Positions 1 to 7,910 of a DNA stretch of 64,000 nucleotides are shown here, piece by piece (position 1 is the first letter of the stretch; each line of letters opens with the position of its first letter). Source of the stretch: a bacterium (GTDB lineage Bacteria; JAJVIF01). Both the position numbers and the translations under genes were made by a program. The stretch is taken from positions 302,221-366,220 of the forward strand of contig JAJVIF010000002.1 of the NCBI GenBank assembly GCA_022072165.1. Direction: 5' to 3'. Under the pieces are notes generated by a model. It did no database searches. It worked only from the letters and a program-made list of their open reading frames with translations, and had not been told where the DNA came from.

Positions 1-68
1 ACTCCTTCGGGTTCGGCGGCCAGAACGGGACGTTGATTATCCGGAACACTCGTCGCACGGGACTTTAA
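1..68 (+). CDS. fabF: 3-oxoacyl-ACP synthase II, C-terminal tip (partial)
   Basis: The window opens inside a + strand frame (codons start at base 3) that ends at TAA 66-68. The last residues read SFGFGGQNGTLIIRN, the signature C-terminal strand of FabF/KAS II condensing enzymes (usually NSFGFGGHN or NSFGFGGQN followed by a hydrophobic strand). The enzyme elongates acyl-ACP in type II fatty acid synthesis in the cytoplasm. The two leading bases AC fit an AAC (Asn) codon cut by the window edge. Only about 21 residues are visible, so the call rests on this one motif. Confidence 0.75.
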   Translation, partial: SFGFGGQNGTLIIRNTRRTGL

Positions 69-128
69 TCTCCGGCGGCATCGGCAGCGTCATGCTCTCC
101 CTTTTTTGACCCAGCCTGCAGGCGGGCC

Positions 129-341
129 CTACGGGGTCCGCACCACTTCGGCACCCGGTGGCTGCGCCATCATGTACGGCGGCAGCTGGCCATCGGCCCG
201 CAATTCATGGGCGGAACGCTGGACCGCCCCCCGCATGTCCTGCAATTGCGTGGTTAGCATCGGCAACATCAGGATCAAAATCAGCGCCAGTGCCACCAGC
301 GAGCGCATCAGCCAGCCGGGGAGCTCGTCCTGCGGCTCCAT
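129..341 (-). CDS. Small single-pass membrane protein (70 aa), unknown function
   Basis: The ATG at 339-341 gives a 70-residue protein: a short acidic N-terminus (MEPQDELPGW), one strong transmembrane segment at about residues 11-30 (Leu/Ile/Met-rich), then a polar 40-residue tail ending in a Pro-rich stretch. It lies downstream of pfkA on the same strand with a GGGACCC/GGGTCCC hairpin between them. The same frame stays open upstream to 545 into the pfkA tail, but that extension has no plausible start or composition. There is no clear Shine-Dalgarno sequence. I do not recognise the family. Confidence 0.4.
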   Translation of the reverse strand: MEPQDELPGWLMRSLVALALILILMLPMLTTQLQDMRGAVQRSAHELRADGQLPPYMMAQPPGAEVVRTP

Positions 342-407
342 GCAGCACTGGTAGGCGAAGGATGTCAGTCCGGGGCGCGATGGTCGCACGCAGGCTCCCT
401 TTGCTGC

Positions 408-424
408 GGGACCCTCAGGGTCCC
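408..424 (-). terminator. Perfect hairpin downstream of pfkA
   Basis: GGGACCC (408-414) and GGGTCCC (418-424) form a 7-bp perfect stem with a 3-nt loop, about 70 nt beyond the pfkA stop. There is no following T-tract, so it is a candidate terminator or 3' end stabiliser only. Confidence 0.4.
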
Positions 425-493
425 AGTGTTTGCCTCCGGCTGCTGGCAGCAGGCTTCGGGCCACTCTGTTCCGCCCAGCGGTGAAAGCCGGGG

Positions 494-1465
494 CTACTGG
501 GCCAGAATCCGACTCAGGTCGTACAGTTCCTGGTCGAAAGTCCACTTGCTGGTATTGACGCTTTCCAGGGGCGTCAGGCTGTAATCCCCCTTGTGATAGC
601 CCACCATGACCGCGGTCTGGTCCTGGGAGAGGGCCATCACCGCCCGGTAGCCCATCTCACTGGCGACCAGGATATCGAAGGCGCTGGGGACCCCACCCCG
701 CTGGATGTGTCCCAGCACCGTGACGGTGCTTTTCAGTGCGCCGTCGGTGAGGTCGGACAATTGTTGCGCGATGTCGTAGGCGCGTCCGACCCCTTCCGCC
801 AGCACGACAATGGAAAACTGCTTCCCCCGCTTTTGTCCATCCTGGAGCTGCTGCGCGACCTGCTCGATGGGCATCGGGTGCTCCGGCACCAGGATGACTT
901 CGGCACCGCCAGCGACCCCGGCCCGGAGGGCAATTTCACCGCAATCGCGTCCCATAACCTCCACCAGCACGATCCGCTTGTGGCTTCGCGCGGTGTCGCG
1001 CAGACGGCGGATGGCATCCAGGACCGTGTTGAGCGCGGTATCGAACCCGATGGAATAGGACCCGGGGACATCGTTATCAATAGAGACCGGAATCCCCACC
1101 ACTCTGATTCCGGCGTTGTGGAGCGCCTGGGCACCCCGCAGGGACCCCTCGCCCCCCTGCACGATGATGGCATCCAGATCGTGCATCCGCGCCATCTCGA
1201 CCGCCCGGGCGAAACCTTCGGGGGTCATGAACTCCTTGCTCCGACCCGCCCCCAGGATTGAACCGCCGCTGGAGATGATGTTGCCGACATCCCGGGAGCC
1301 CATTGTCGTGAATCGTCCATCGATGAGTCCCTGGTAGCCATACTCGATGCCCAGGACCCGCCAGCTCAGGGACATCGCGGCCCGGACAATGGCGCGGGTA
1401 CAGGCATTCATGCCGGGGGCATCACCGCCGGAGGTCATGATGCCGATGGTGCGAATGTGTGGCAT
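494..1465 (-). CDS. pfkA: 6-phosphofructokinase, variant nucleotide loop
   Basis: A full-length 323-residue group A phosphofructokinase, catalysing phosphorylation of fructose 6-phosphate to fructose 1,6-bisphosphate in glycolysis. Family motifs are in order: SGGDAPGMN (residues 12-20), the nucleotide loop near 104-108, the catalytic SIDND (128-132, with D130 and D132 matching E. coli D127 and D129), SHKR, VMGRDCG and GHIQRGG. Oddity: the loop is GGEGS, where ATP-dependent enzymes have GGDGS and PPi-dependent ones GGDDS. The Mg-coordinating Asp (E. coli D103) is thus Glu106. A TATACT box lies 8 nt before the ATG, so the message may be leaderless. Divergent from the liv operon. Confidence 0.93.
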   Translation of the reverse strand: MPHIRTIGIMTSGGDAPGMNACTRAIVRAAMSLSWRVLGIEYGYQGLIDGRFTTMGSRDVGNIISSGGSILGAGRSKEFMTPEGFARAVEMARMHDLDAIIVQGGEGSLRGAQALHNAGIRVVGIPVSIDNDVPGSYSIGFDTALNTVLDAIRRLRDTARSHKRIVLVEVMGRDCGEIALRAGVAGGAEVILVPEHPMPIEQVAQQLQDGQKRGKQFSIVVLAEGVGRAYDIAQQLSDLTDGALKSTVTVLGHIQRGGVPSAFDILVASEMGYRAVMALSQDQTAVMVGYHKGDYSLTPLESVNTSKWTFDQELYDLSRILAQ

Positions 1466-1473
1466 AGCCGGGG

Positions 1474-1479
1474 AGTATA
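1474..1479 (-). promoter_or_regulatory. -10-like TATACT 8 nt before pfkA start
   Basis: TATACT on the minus strand is separated by 8 nt from the pfkA ATG at 1465. The same arrangement recurs before several genes here and suggests transcription starting at or next to the start codon. Confidence 0.45.
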
Positions 1480-1548
1480 GGGGGCCGATGCCCCGTACGC
1501 CGGGGCTGCGCGGTCGTCCCGTGCTATAACGACCTGTCAGCGTCGCCC

Positions 1549-3039
1549 ATGGAAGCCTTCATCAAGTACCTCGTCAACGGGATCACCCTGGGGGGCATGT
1601 ATGCCCTCATCGCGTTGGGCTACACGATGGTCTACGGGATCATCAAGCTCATCAACTTTGCCCACGGCGACATTCTCATGGTCGGGGCGTTTCTCGGCTT
1701 CTTTTTCCTCTCTACGCTCGCATTTACGGGCTGGACGCCCCTGGTGCTCCTCCTGCCGACGACTCTCCTCATTGGCTGGTGGGCCAGCTCCGCCAAAGTC
1801 TTCACCGGCCACCCCCACACCTTCGGCACGATCGGGCTGCTGCTTGTCGCGCTGATTGTCGGACTTGCCATCCCACCGGCAGGCAACGCGCAGACCACCT
1901 TGCGGAATGCCAGCCAGCAGCCGGTCGCCCGGGTGCTCCTGCCGGCCCGGGACCTGCCAATGGAGGGGCTGCAACTCGGCATCGCCTTCGGCCCATCGGG
2001 CACCTCCCGCACTATTCATGTCAAGCAAAAGGGGCTGCTGCTGGGACAGATCACCTGGGAGCCAGCGACCATGGCAGAGGCGTCGTTCCCCCTCCCCAGC
2101 GGCGGCACGCTGATGATTACGCGCCTATCCGACGACCTGCCGGATGTGACCGAAGCCTTTCTCTTCCCCACCGGACGCGCTCTTGCGTTGTACCTCCCCT
2201 GGGCGATGCTGCTGGTGCTCCCCCTGGCGATGGCGAGTGGCCTGAAGCGCTTGCCTCTTGTCGCGACCACCTTTATTGGGGGCGGTCTGTTGGGATGGGC
2301 GGTGACCCTCCACCTCCCCTTCGCGCTCCTGGCGGCGATGTCCTACAGCGCGCTGCTGGGCGTCAGCATCGAGCGCTTCGCCTACAAGCCCCTGCGGGCT
2401 GCACCCCGTATCGCGGCACTCATCACGGCCATCGGGGTCTCCCTGTTTCTCGAGAACGCGGGGATCATCATCTGGGGGGACCGGGACAAGTCCTACAGCG
2501 ACATGAATCCGACAGTCGGCTTCCTCATTAGTCCGACACAGGCACCGCTGACCCTGGGTCCGGTCACTATTGGGGTGAAGGAGCTGCTGATCCTCCTTGC
2601 AACTTTCGCCCTGATGGCTGCGCTGCAGTACTTAGTGATGCGCACGCGCATCGGCAAGGCGATGCGGGCGGTGAGCATGGACCGGGATGCGGCTCGCCTC
2701 ATGGGTATCAACGTGGATGGCACTATCAGCGCGACCTTCGCCATCGGCTCGGCTCTTGCTGCTGCTGCGGGGGTCTTCTGGGGCCTCTACTACAACACCC
2801 TCAATCCTGACATGGGGATCTGGCCGGGGGTCAAAGCCTTCGTAGCGGCAGTTCTCGGCGGGATTGGCTCCATTCCCGGCGCGATGGCCGGAGGCCTCGT
2901 GATGGGGATCGCCGAAAATCTGGTCGTGGGCTACCTCGCGTCCAGCTATCGCGATGCCATCGCGTTCACGATTCTCATTGTCATTTTGCTCATCCGCCCC
3001 ACCGGACTCTTTGGCTCCAAAGCGGGGGAAAAGGTATGA
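1549..3039 (+). CDS. livH: Branched-chain amino acid ABC transporter permease, LivH family, with large insertion
   Basis: An inner-membrane permease of the HAAT (Liv) uptake system. The N-terminus (NGITLGGMYALIALGYTMVYG, INFAHGD) and the C-terminal half (GVSIERFAYKPLR at about 272-284, the MRAVSMDRDAARLMGI coupling region at about 375-390, and a final IRPTGLFG) are canonical LivH. At 496 residues it is about 190 longer than usual. The extra block lies between about 60 and 250, splitting TM2 from the IERxAYxPLR region. It holds added hydrophobic segments (about 93-110, 213-230, 238-262) around a Thr/Leu/Pro-rich soluble stretch (about 112-205). The block is in frame with good codon use, so it does not look like a frameshift artefact. 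A TATAAC box at 1525-1530 may be the -10. The stop overlaps the next gene (ATGA). Confidence 0.9.
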   Translation: MEAFIKYLVNGITLGGMYALIALGYTMVYGIIKLINFAHGDILMVGAFLGFFFLSTLAFTGWTPLVLLLPTTLLIGWWASSAKVFTGHPHTFGTIGLLLVALIVGLAIPPAGNAQTTLRNASQQPVARVLLPARDLPMEGLQLGIAFGPSGTSRTIHVKQKGLLLGQITWEPATMAEASFPLPSGGTLMITRLSDDLPDVTEAFLFPTGRALALYLPWAMLLVLPLAMASGLKRLPLVATTFIGGGLLGWAVTLHLPFALLAAMSYSALLGVSIERFAYKPLRAAPRIAALITAIGVSLFLENAGIIIWGDRDKSYSDMNPTVGFLISPTQAPLTLGPVTIGVKELLILLATFALMAALQYLVMRTRIGKAMRAVSMDRDAARLMGINVDGTISATFAIGSALAAAAGVFWGLYYNTLNPDMGIWPGVKAFVAAVLGGIGSIPGAMAGGLVMGIAENLVVGYLASSYRDAIAFTILIVILLIRPTGLFGSKAGEKV

Positions 3040-3818
3040 GCGCGACTCCCCTGAAGCCCCCCGCAAAGTCATCGCCGGTGCAGTTGCCGGGGGGATTGGT
3101 CCTCCCGCCGCTGCCGGACTCTGAAGAAACCACCGGGCTGCTGGCTTCATCTCCTTCGGTGGCGTCAGTCGCCCCCCGATCCGGGCTGCCGGTGGGCTGG
3201 GTCCTGCTCCTGAGTCTGCTGGCGGGTGGTACCGCAGGTGGTGGTGTGGTCTGGTGGTCCAGCCAACAGTCCTCGCCGGTCCTGGAGAACGCCGAAGCCC
3301 GACTGACCCTGCTGGAAGGAACCCAGCGCGACCTGGAAGCACAGCTCCGCTCCTTGCGGGGACAGCAACTCGAACTGGAGCGGCAATTGCAGGAAACCCG
3401 GCAGGTCGTGGCGACTATCACGCTGGAAGCCTCCAAAGAACTGAAGTCAGCGCAACAGTCCGCCACAAAAGCCGAACGCGAGCTGCAGCAACTCAAGCTG
3501 GAGACCGCTCTGAATCGACTCAACCAGGAGTTCGCGGCGGAAGGGGTCCCCATCGGTGTCACCGGCGGGTCACTGGCCGGCAGGCAGGTGAGTCTCACCA
3601 TTGCGTACTGGGGCTTCCGGGTCACGGAGCGGGAAGCCCTCACCTACCTCCAGCGCTTTGCTCTCCCGTTGCGCACTGCATTCCCGGACTCCCGGTTTCC
3701 GGCGGACTTCACGCTGACCTTCCGGGGGGCGCAGAACGGACGCGAGTCGGTCTATCGCCAGGGACTCTGGAATCGCCAGGAGTCGCCTGCGACGGGAGGG
3801 ACCGAGCAATGGAACTGA
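3036..3818 (+). CDS. Membrane-anchored coiled-coil protein inside the liv operon, unknown
   Basis: A 260-residue protein starting at an ATG that overlaps the livH stop (ATGA at 3036-3039) and ending inside the livM start, so it is translationally coupled on both sides. Layout: a Pro/Ser-rich cytoplasmic-type N-terminus (1-50), one transmembrane segment (about 52-72, LLLSLLAGG), a Gln/Glu/Leu heptad-rich coiled coil (about 80-170), and a C-terminal globular part of about 90 residues with TIAYWGF and LTFRGA strands. I do not recognise the family, and standard Liv operons lack such a gene. Position and coupling suggest an accessory subunit of this transporter, perhaps meeting the LivH insertion outside the membrane; that role is inference. 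Confidence 0.8.
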   Translation: MSATPLKPPAKSSPVQLPGGLVLPPLPDSEETTGLLASSPSVASVAPRSGLPVGWVLLLSLLAGGTAGGGVVWWSSQQSSPVLENAEARLTLLEGTQRDLEAQLRSLRGQQLELERQLQETRQVVATITLEASKELKSAQQSATKAERELQQLKLETALNRLNQEFAAEGVPIGVTGGSLAGRQVSLTIAYWGFRVTEREALTYLQRFALPLRTAFPDSRFPADFTLTFRGAQNGRESVYRQGLWNRQESPATGGTEQWN

Positions 3819-5023
3819 GTCCCTATATCGAAGGCCTGATGATCCTCATGGGGATCAACATCATCGCGGCGGTCAGCTACAACCTGATCAACGGGTCGAC
3901 CGGTCAGTTCTCCCTCGGACATGCCGGCTTCATGGCGGTCGGCGGGTTCACGGCGGCGATTCTCACCCGCGACCACCAGTGGGGCCTGGTCCCGGCATTC
4001 CTGGTGGGGGGGATCTCGGCGGGCTTCATCGGGCTGCTGGTCGGCTGGCCGACGCTCCGCCTGAAGGGGGACTACCTCGCGATTGCGACCCTCGGGGTCG
4101 GCGAAATCATCCGGGTTGTCATTACCAATCTGAAGATCACTGGCGCGGCGCAGGGACTCGCTGGTCTCCCTTCCCTGAGGAAGCTGACCGGAGTCACGGC
4201 GATTCAGGAGCAGCATGGCGGGACCCTCCCCGTCTGGGCGCAATTGCTGCCGCTCGTGACGCTGTCGCTCTTCGTCATCGTGACCGTGGTCGTGATCTGG
4301 AATCTGCTCCACTCCGCGCGCGGACGCGCCATTGTGTCGGTTCGGGAAGATGAAATCGCCGCGGAAGCCATGGGAGTCAACACCACCTATCACAAGGTGC
4401 TGGCGTTTGTCATCGGCAGTTTCTTCGCCGGACTCGCCGGGGCCTGGCAGGTGCACAACACCGGAGTCGCTGCCGCAGAGGAGTTCAATCTCTTCCGGAC
4501 AGTCGAGCTGCTCATCTTCATTGTCTTCGGCGGGCTGGGCTCGACCTCCGGCGCCATCATCGCCGCCGCTGGCCTCACCTGGCTCTCAGAGCAGCTGAAG
4601 GACTGGACCAATTCCGAGATGGTGAAATCGGCCGCCGTCTGGGTCGCAGCGCAATGGGAGCTGGTCCGGCTGGGGGCGTATCGCACCCTGGGGGTCTGGA
4701 ACGTCAACAATCTGCCGGCGGGGTCCAACGGACTCCCGGTGGATCCCTATCTGCTGATCCCGGGTCCCCTCTGGAAGGCGATCTTCAGCCTCCTGCTGAT
4801 TGTCATCATGCTCGTGCGTCCGAAGGGGCTCCTGGGGACCTGGGAGTTGCCCTACCTCTTTTGGCGACCCTATCCCGCGCCGCCGGATGCGGGCGGCTGG
4901 CAGAATCTCGAAGAGCCCGCCCTCCATTCCACGCAGGACCCACCCATCACCGTCGACCTGCATCCGAGTAATGAAGAGTCCACCGACGCCCAGCGTCGGC
5001 ACGAAACGGGAGAACACCGCTGA
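3809..5023 (+). CDS. livM: Branched-chain amino acid ABC transporter permease, LivM family
   Basis: The second inner-membrane permease of the Liv system, 404 residues. The ATG at 3809 overlaps the previous gene by 10 nt; the frame is open further upstream, but only this start gives the typical NGSTGQFSLGHAGFMAVGG N-terminus. Other family marks are WPTLRLKGDYLAIATLGVGEI, the coupling helix SVREDEIAAEAMGV, FGGLGSTSGA, and VRPKGLLG near the end. Multiple TM helices fill the body. The C-terminus carries a hydrophilic Pro/Glu-rich tail of about 45 residues. It overlaps livG at TGATG (5021-5025). Confidence 0.93.
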   Translation: MELSPYIEGLMILMGINIIAAVSYNLINGSTGQFSLGHAGFMAVGGFTAAILTRDHQWGLVPAFLVGGISAGFIGLLVGWPTLRLKGDYLAIATLGVGEIIRVVITNLKITGAAQGLAGLPSLRKLTGVTAIQEQHGGTLPVWAQLLPLVTLSLFVIVTVVVIWNLLHSARGRAIVSVREDEIAAEAMGVNTTYHKVLAFVIGSFFAGLAGAWQVHNTGVAAAEEFNLFRTVELLIFIVFGGLGSTSGAIIAAAGLTWLSEQLKDWTNSEMVKSAAVWVAAQWELVRLGAYRTLGVWNVNNLPAGSNGLPVDPYLLIPGPLWKAIFSLLLIVIMLVRPKGLLGTWELPYLFWRPYPAPPDAGGWQNLEEPALHSTQDPPITVDLHPSNEESTDAQRRHETGEHR

Positions 5024-5817
5024 TGAGTACGACCCTCAGCGGAACCCCACTCCTGGAGACCCAGCATCTCGGGATTCGCTTCGGCGGGCTCCAGGCGCTA
5101 AAGGACTTCACCATCTCGTTGCCGACCGGGTCGCTTTGCGCGCTTATTGGTCCCAACGGTGCCGGGAAAACCACGGCGTTCAATCTCATCACTGGCGTCT
5201 ATCAGCCCACTGAGGGCTCGATTCGCTTTGCCGGCGAGAGCATCGCTGGTCTGCCGCAGTATCGCCGGACCGCCCGGGGCATTTGCCGGACCTTCCAGAA
5301 CATCCGGCTCTTCCGGGACCTGACAGTTTTGGACAATGTCCGGATCGCCTGCACCCTCGCGGCTGGCTACAGCGCCTGGGAGGGCGTGTTCCGTACGCCG
5401 CGATTTCGTCGTGCCGAAGGTCGCATCGCCGCCCGGAGCCATGAGTTGCTGCGTCTCTTCGATCTCGATGGTGCAGCGCAACTCACAGCTTCATCGTTGC
5501 CCTATGGGGAGCAGCGACGCCTCGAAATCGCCCGGGCACTGGCGACCCAACCCCGACTGCTGCTGCTGGATGAGCCCGCCGCCGGCATGAATCCGCAGGA
5601 AAGCGCGGAGCTCCTGGCTCTCATCCGACGGGTTCGCGATGAGTTCGGCTGTACCATCCTCCTGATCGAACATGACATGAAAGTGGTGGGCGGGCTCTCG
5701 GAACATGTCTGGGTCCTCGATCATGGAGAGCTCATCTGCTCTGGTCCGTATGCGGAAGTCTGTCGTCATCCGCAGGTGATCGCGGCCTACCTGGGATCCG
5801 ACCTGCACGCCGCCTGA
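5023..5817 (+). CDS. livG: Branched-chain amino acid ABC transporter ATPase, LivG family
   Basis: A 264-residue cytoplasmic ATPase powering the LivH-LivM channel. Walker A is GPNGAGKTTAFN, the signature is PYGEQRRLEIARAL (the LivG-type variant of LSGGQ), Walker B is LLLLDEPAAGMN, and the switch His is in LLIEHDMKVV. The start codon overlaps the livM stop. Neither the partner ATPase livF nor a substrate-binding protein follows; livF is about 11 kb away on the other strand. Confidence 0.94.
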   Translation: MSTTLSGTPLLETQHLGIRFGGLQALKDFTISLPTGSLCALIGPNGAGKTTAFNLITGVYQPTEGSIRFAGESIAGLPQYRRTARGICRTFQNIRLFRDLTVLDNVRIACTLAAGYSAWEGVFRTPRFRRAEGRIAARSHELLRLFDLDGAAQLTASSLPYGEQRRLEIARALATQPRLLLLDEPAAGMNPQESAELLALIRRVRDEFGCTILLIEHDMKVVGGLSEHVWVLDHGELICSGPYAEVCRHPQVIAAYLGSDLHAA

Positions 5818-5834
5818 GCCCGCCATCCCGGCGA

Positions 5835-5840
5835 TATACT
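5835..5840 (+). promoter_or_regulatory. -10-like TATACT 9 nt before phosphatase gene
   Basis: TATACT ends 9 nt upstream of the ATG at 5850 and no Shine-Dalgarno sequence is visible, fitting a leaderless transcript separate from the liv operon. Confidence 0.4.
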
Positions 5841-5849
5841 CAGGCTCGC

Positions 5850-7910
5850 ATGGAGCCCCCCTCGCCCGAGATCAATCCCGACGACTACGCCCAGTTTGTC
5901 GAACATCTGCGGGCGTACTTCGAGGCGGTGCGCGCCTCCGGGGAAGATGGGGGGACCGCTGATGATGAGAATCCCGGGCTTCCGGATGCGATGGAAGCCG
6001 ACCTCTTCCACCTCTTCGCCACCGGGGTCGATCGTCCCCTGGATGCGACTTTCACCGCGTCACTCATGGATGCCCTGCAGGCCCTGACTCCTGGTGAGTC
6101 TCCCCCTGGGGCGATCCCCGGCTGGGCTGAGTTTGTGGCGCGACTCTTCCGCTATGAACAGGACTTTTTGCTGGAGCTGGAAGATGTCGCCCTGCCGGAG
6201 TCGAGCAAGACTCCGCTGCGACGGCAGATGATCGGTTTCTTTCGGAGTCTGGCGCGACAGCTGGCACAGCAGGGCGGGTCCGACCTGCCGGTCCAGGGCA
6301 TAGCGCTCCTTCCCGCTCCCCAGGACGCCCTCCTTGGGGCCATCAGTGACCCCTGCTGCATCGCAGACAGCGAAGGACGGATCCGCTACCTTAATCCGGC
6401 ACTCCGACTCCTCTGTCCCCCCGGAGTCGAGCCCCTCGGGACCCAGGCGGATCTCTGGTGTCGCTGGGATCCCCGAAGCGGTCCGGGCGATCCCATCCGC
6501 CCCGGGCTCCTGACACTCCTCCCGGAGCACCCGCTCCCGGTGCTGGTCCATCGGCTCCCCCTGGAGTCTGCGCAGACCCTCTGGCTCTTTCAGCGCACTG
6601 ATCAGCGTGGCACTGCTCCAGCGCAGGCGTCAGCTGCCACGTCGCCACCACCACTGCAGCCGCTGCAAGAGGAGAATCAGCGCTTGCGGGCGATCTATCG
6701 CGCCTGGCTGGCGCTGGGGATGGCGCAGACCGAAGACGACCTGTTGCCCACTTTCTTGCGTCGTCTCAACGATGTGGTCCCCTGGGGAGTCGCCCATGTC
6801 CTGTTGCTCGATCCGCAGATCGCGACCCTCTGGACCAGTCTGGCTGCGAGCGAGTTGCCGCACTGGCCCGGCCTGGAGAGTCGGCTGCTGGAACAGCACG
6901 AACTTTTCGCCCATCAGCCCGGACCGGGTGCGCCAGTTCGCTGGCGTCCCCTCGGACTCGCAGGGGCCCTCGCCCCTCCCGCTGCCATGCCGCCGGCAGA
7001 AACCCTGACCCTCCCCCTGGTGGCGGGCGATCGGGTCTGGGGATTACTGTCGCTCTATCGCTCCGATGCACAGCCCTATTCCTCCACGGAAGTCCAGGCC
7101 ATTGCGATCCTGACGCATGGGCTCGCCGCCACCTGGCGACAACTCCTCACCAATCGCACCCTGCAGCGGACCCATGAGCATCTGGAGCGGGAGCTGCGCT
7201 TTGCGCGCCGCGTCCAGCGCAATTTCCTCCCCCAGCCACAACCTCATCCGGCCATTCAAATCGCCACCCGCTTTGTCCCGGCCTCGCATCTGTCGGGAGA
7301 CTTCTATCTCTTCGATCAGCCAACCGAGGGACCACACACGATCCTCATCGGCGATGTCGCGGGGCATGGCCTCCCCGCCGCATTGATGATGACGACCATG
7401 ATCGGCATCTTCACGGAACTCATCCCCCAGTGCCGGGCGCGGATCGATGAAATGCTTCCCCTGGCGAATCTCGCCTGCTGTCAGGTGCTGGAGGAAAACT
7501 ACTTCGTCACGGCGCAGACCCTGCAGCTGGATGCCCGGACCCGGACCTGGCGTCTGCTGAACGCCGGCCATCCACCTCCCCTGCTCTGGCGCGCCGCGAC
7601 CGGGACCTGTGAAGTCCTCGATGCGGGGGGCCTGCCGTTGGGGATGTTTCCCGATGCGCGCTATGCCCCCCAGGAGGGGGCGTGGGAACCGGGGGACCGG
7701 CTCCTCCTCTGCACCGATGGGTTGCTGGAAGCGCGGGATGGCAGCGGACGTCTCTTCGGTCGTGACCAACTCATAGCGCATCTGGTCGCCGGGAGTCGGC
7801 TCCCGATGGCCCTGCTCCTCGACAGCCTGCTGGAAGCGGCCCAGGCACATGCTGGCGGACAAACCCTGAGCGATGATGTCGCGCTGATTGGACTGGAGCT
7901 TCAGGCCTGA
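5850..7910 (+). CDS. PAS/GAF sensor with SpoIIE-type PP2C phosphatase domain (RsbU-like)
   Basis: A 686-residue soluble protein. About 1-140: helical, acidic, unassigned. About 155-250: PAS-like (DSEGRIRYLNPALRLL). About 280-430: GAF-like. About 450-686: SpoIIE/RsbU PP2C domain with RVQRNFLPQ, the metal-binding GDFY and GDVAGHGLPAAL, NAGHPPPLL, LPLGMFPD, LCTDGLLEARD and the final LSDDVALI Asp pair. Such enzymes dephosphorylate anti-sigma antagonist proteins (STAS/SpoIIAA type) to release sigma factors or feed other switches; no such partner is in the window. It has no TM segment, so it is a cytoplasmic sensor. The stop overlaps the convergent exonuclease gene by 10 nt. Confidence 0.88.
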   Translation: MEPPSPEINPDDYAQFVEHLRAYFEAVRASGEDGGTADDENPGLPDAMEADLFHLFATGVDRPLDATFTASLMDALQALTPGESPPGAIPGWAEFVARLFRYEQDFLLELEDVALPESSKTPLRRQMIGFFRSLARQLAQQGGSDLPVQGIALLPAPQDALLGAISDPCCIADSEGRIRYLNPALRLLCPPGVEPLGTQADLWCRWDPRSGPGDPIRPGLLTLLPEHPLPVLVHRLPLESAQTLWLFQRTDQRGTAPAQASAATSPPPLQPLQEENQRLRAIYRAWLALGMAQTEDDLLPTFLRRLNDVVPWGVAHVLLLDPQIATLWTSLAASELPHWPGLESRLLEQHELFAHQPGPGAPVRWRPLGLAGALAPPAAMPPAETLTLPLVAGDRVWGLLSLYRSDAQPYSSTEVQAIAILTHGLAATWRQLLTNRTLQRTHEHLERELRFARRVQRNFLPQPQPHPAIQIATRFVPASHLSGDFYLFDQPTEGPHTILIGDVAGHGLPAALMMTTMIGIFTELIPQCRARIDEMLPLANLACCQVLEENYFVTAQTLQLDARTRTWRLLNAGHPPPLLWRAATGTCEVLDAGGLPLGMFPDARYAPQEGAWEPGDRLLLCTDGLLEARDGSGRLFGRDQLIAHLVAGSRLPMALLLDSLLEAAQAHAGGQTLSDDVALIGLELQA

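Noticed and set aside
129-545. Long version (138 aa) of the small membrane protein
   Set aside because: The extension overlaps the pfkA end and the hairpin, and is Arg/Pro/Gly-rich; the internal ATG at 341 gives a sensible protein.
494-1465. PPi-dependent phosphofructokinase
   Set aside because: The PPi type needs Asp at the position after the GGD Asp (GGDDS); here that residue is Gly, and only the preceding Asp is changed.
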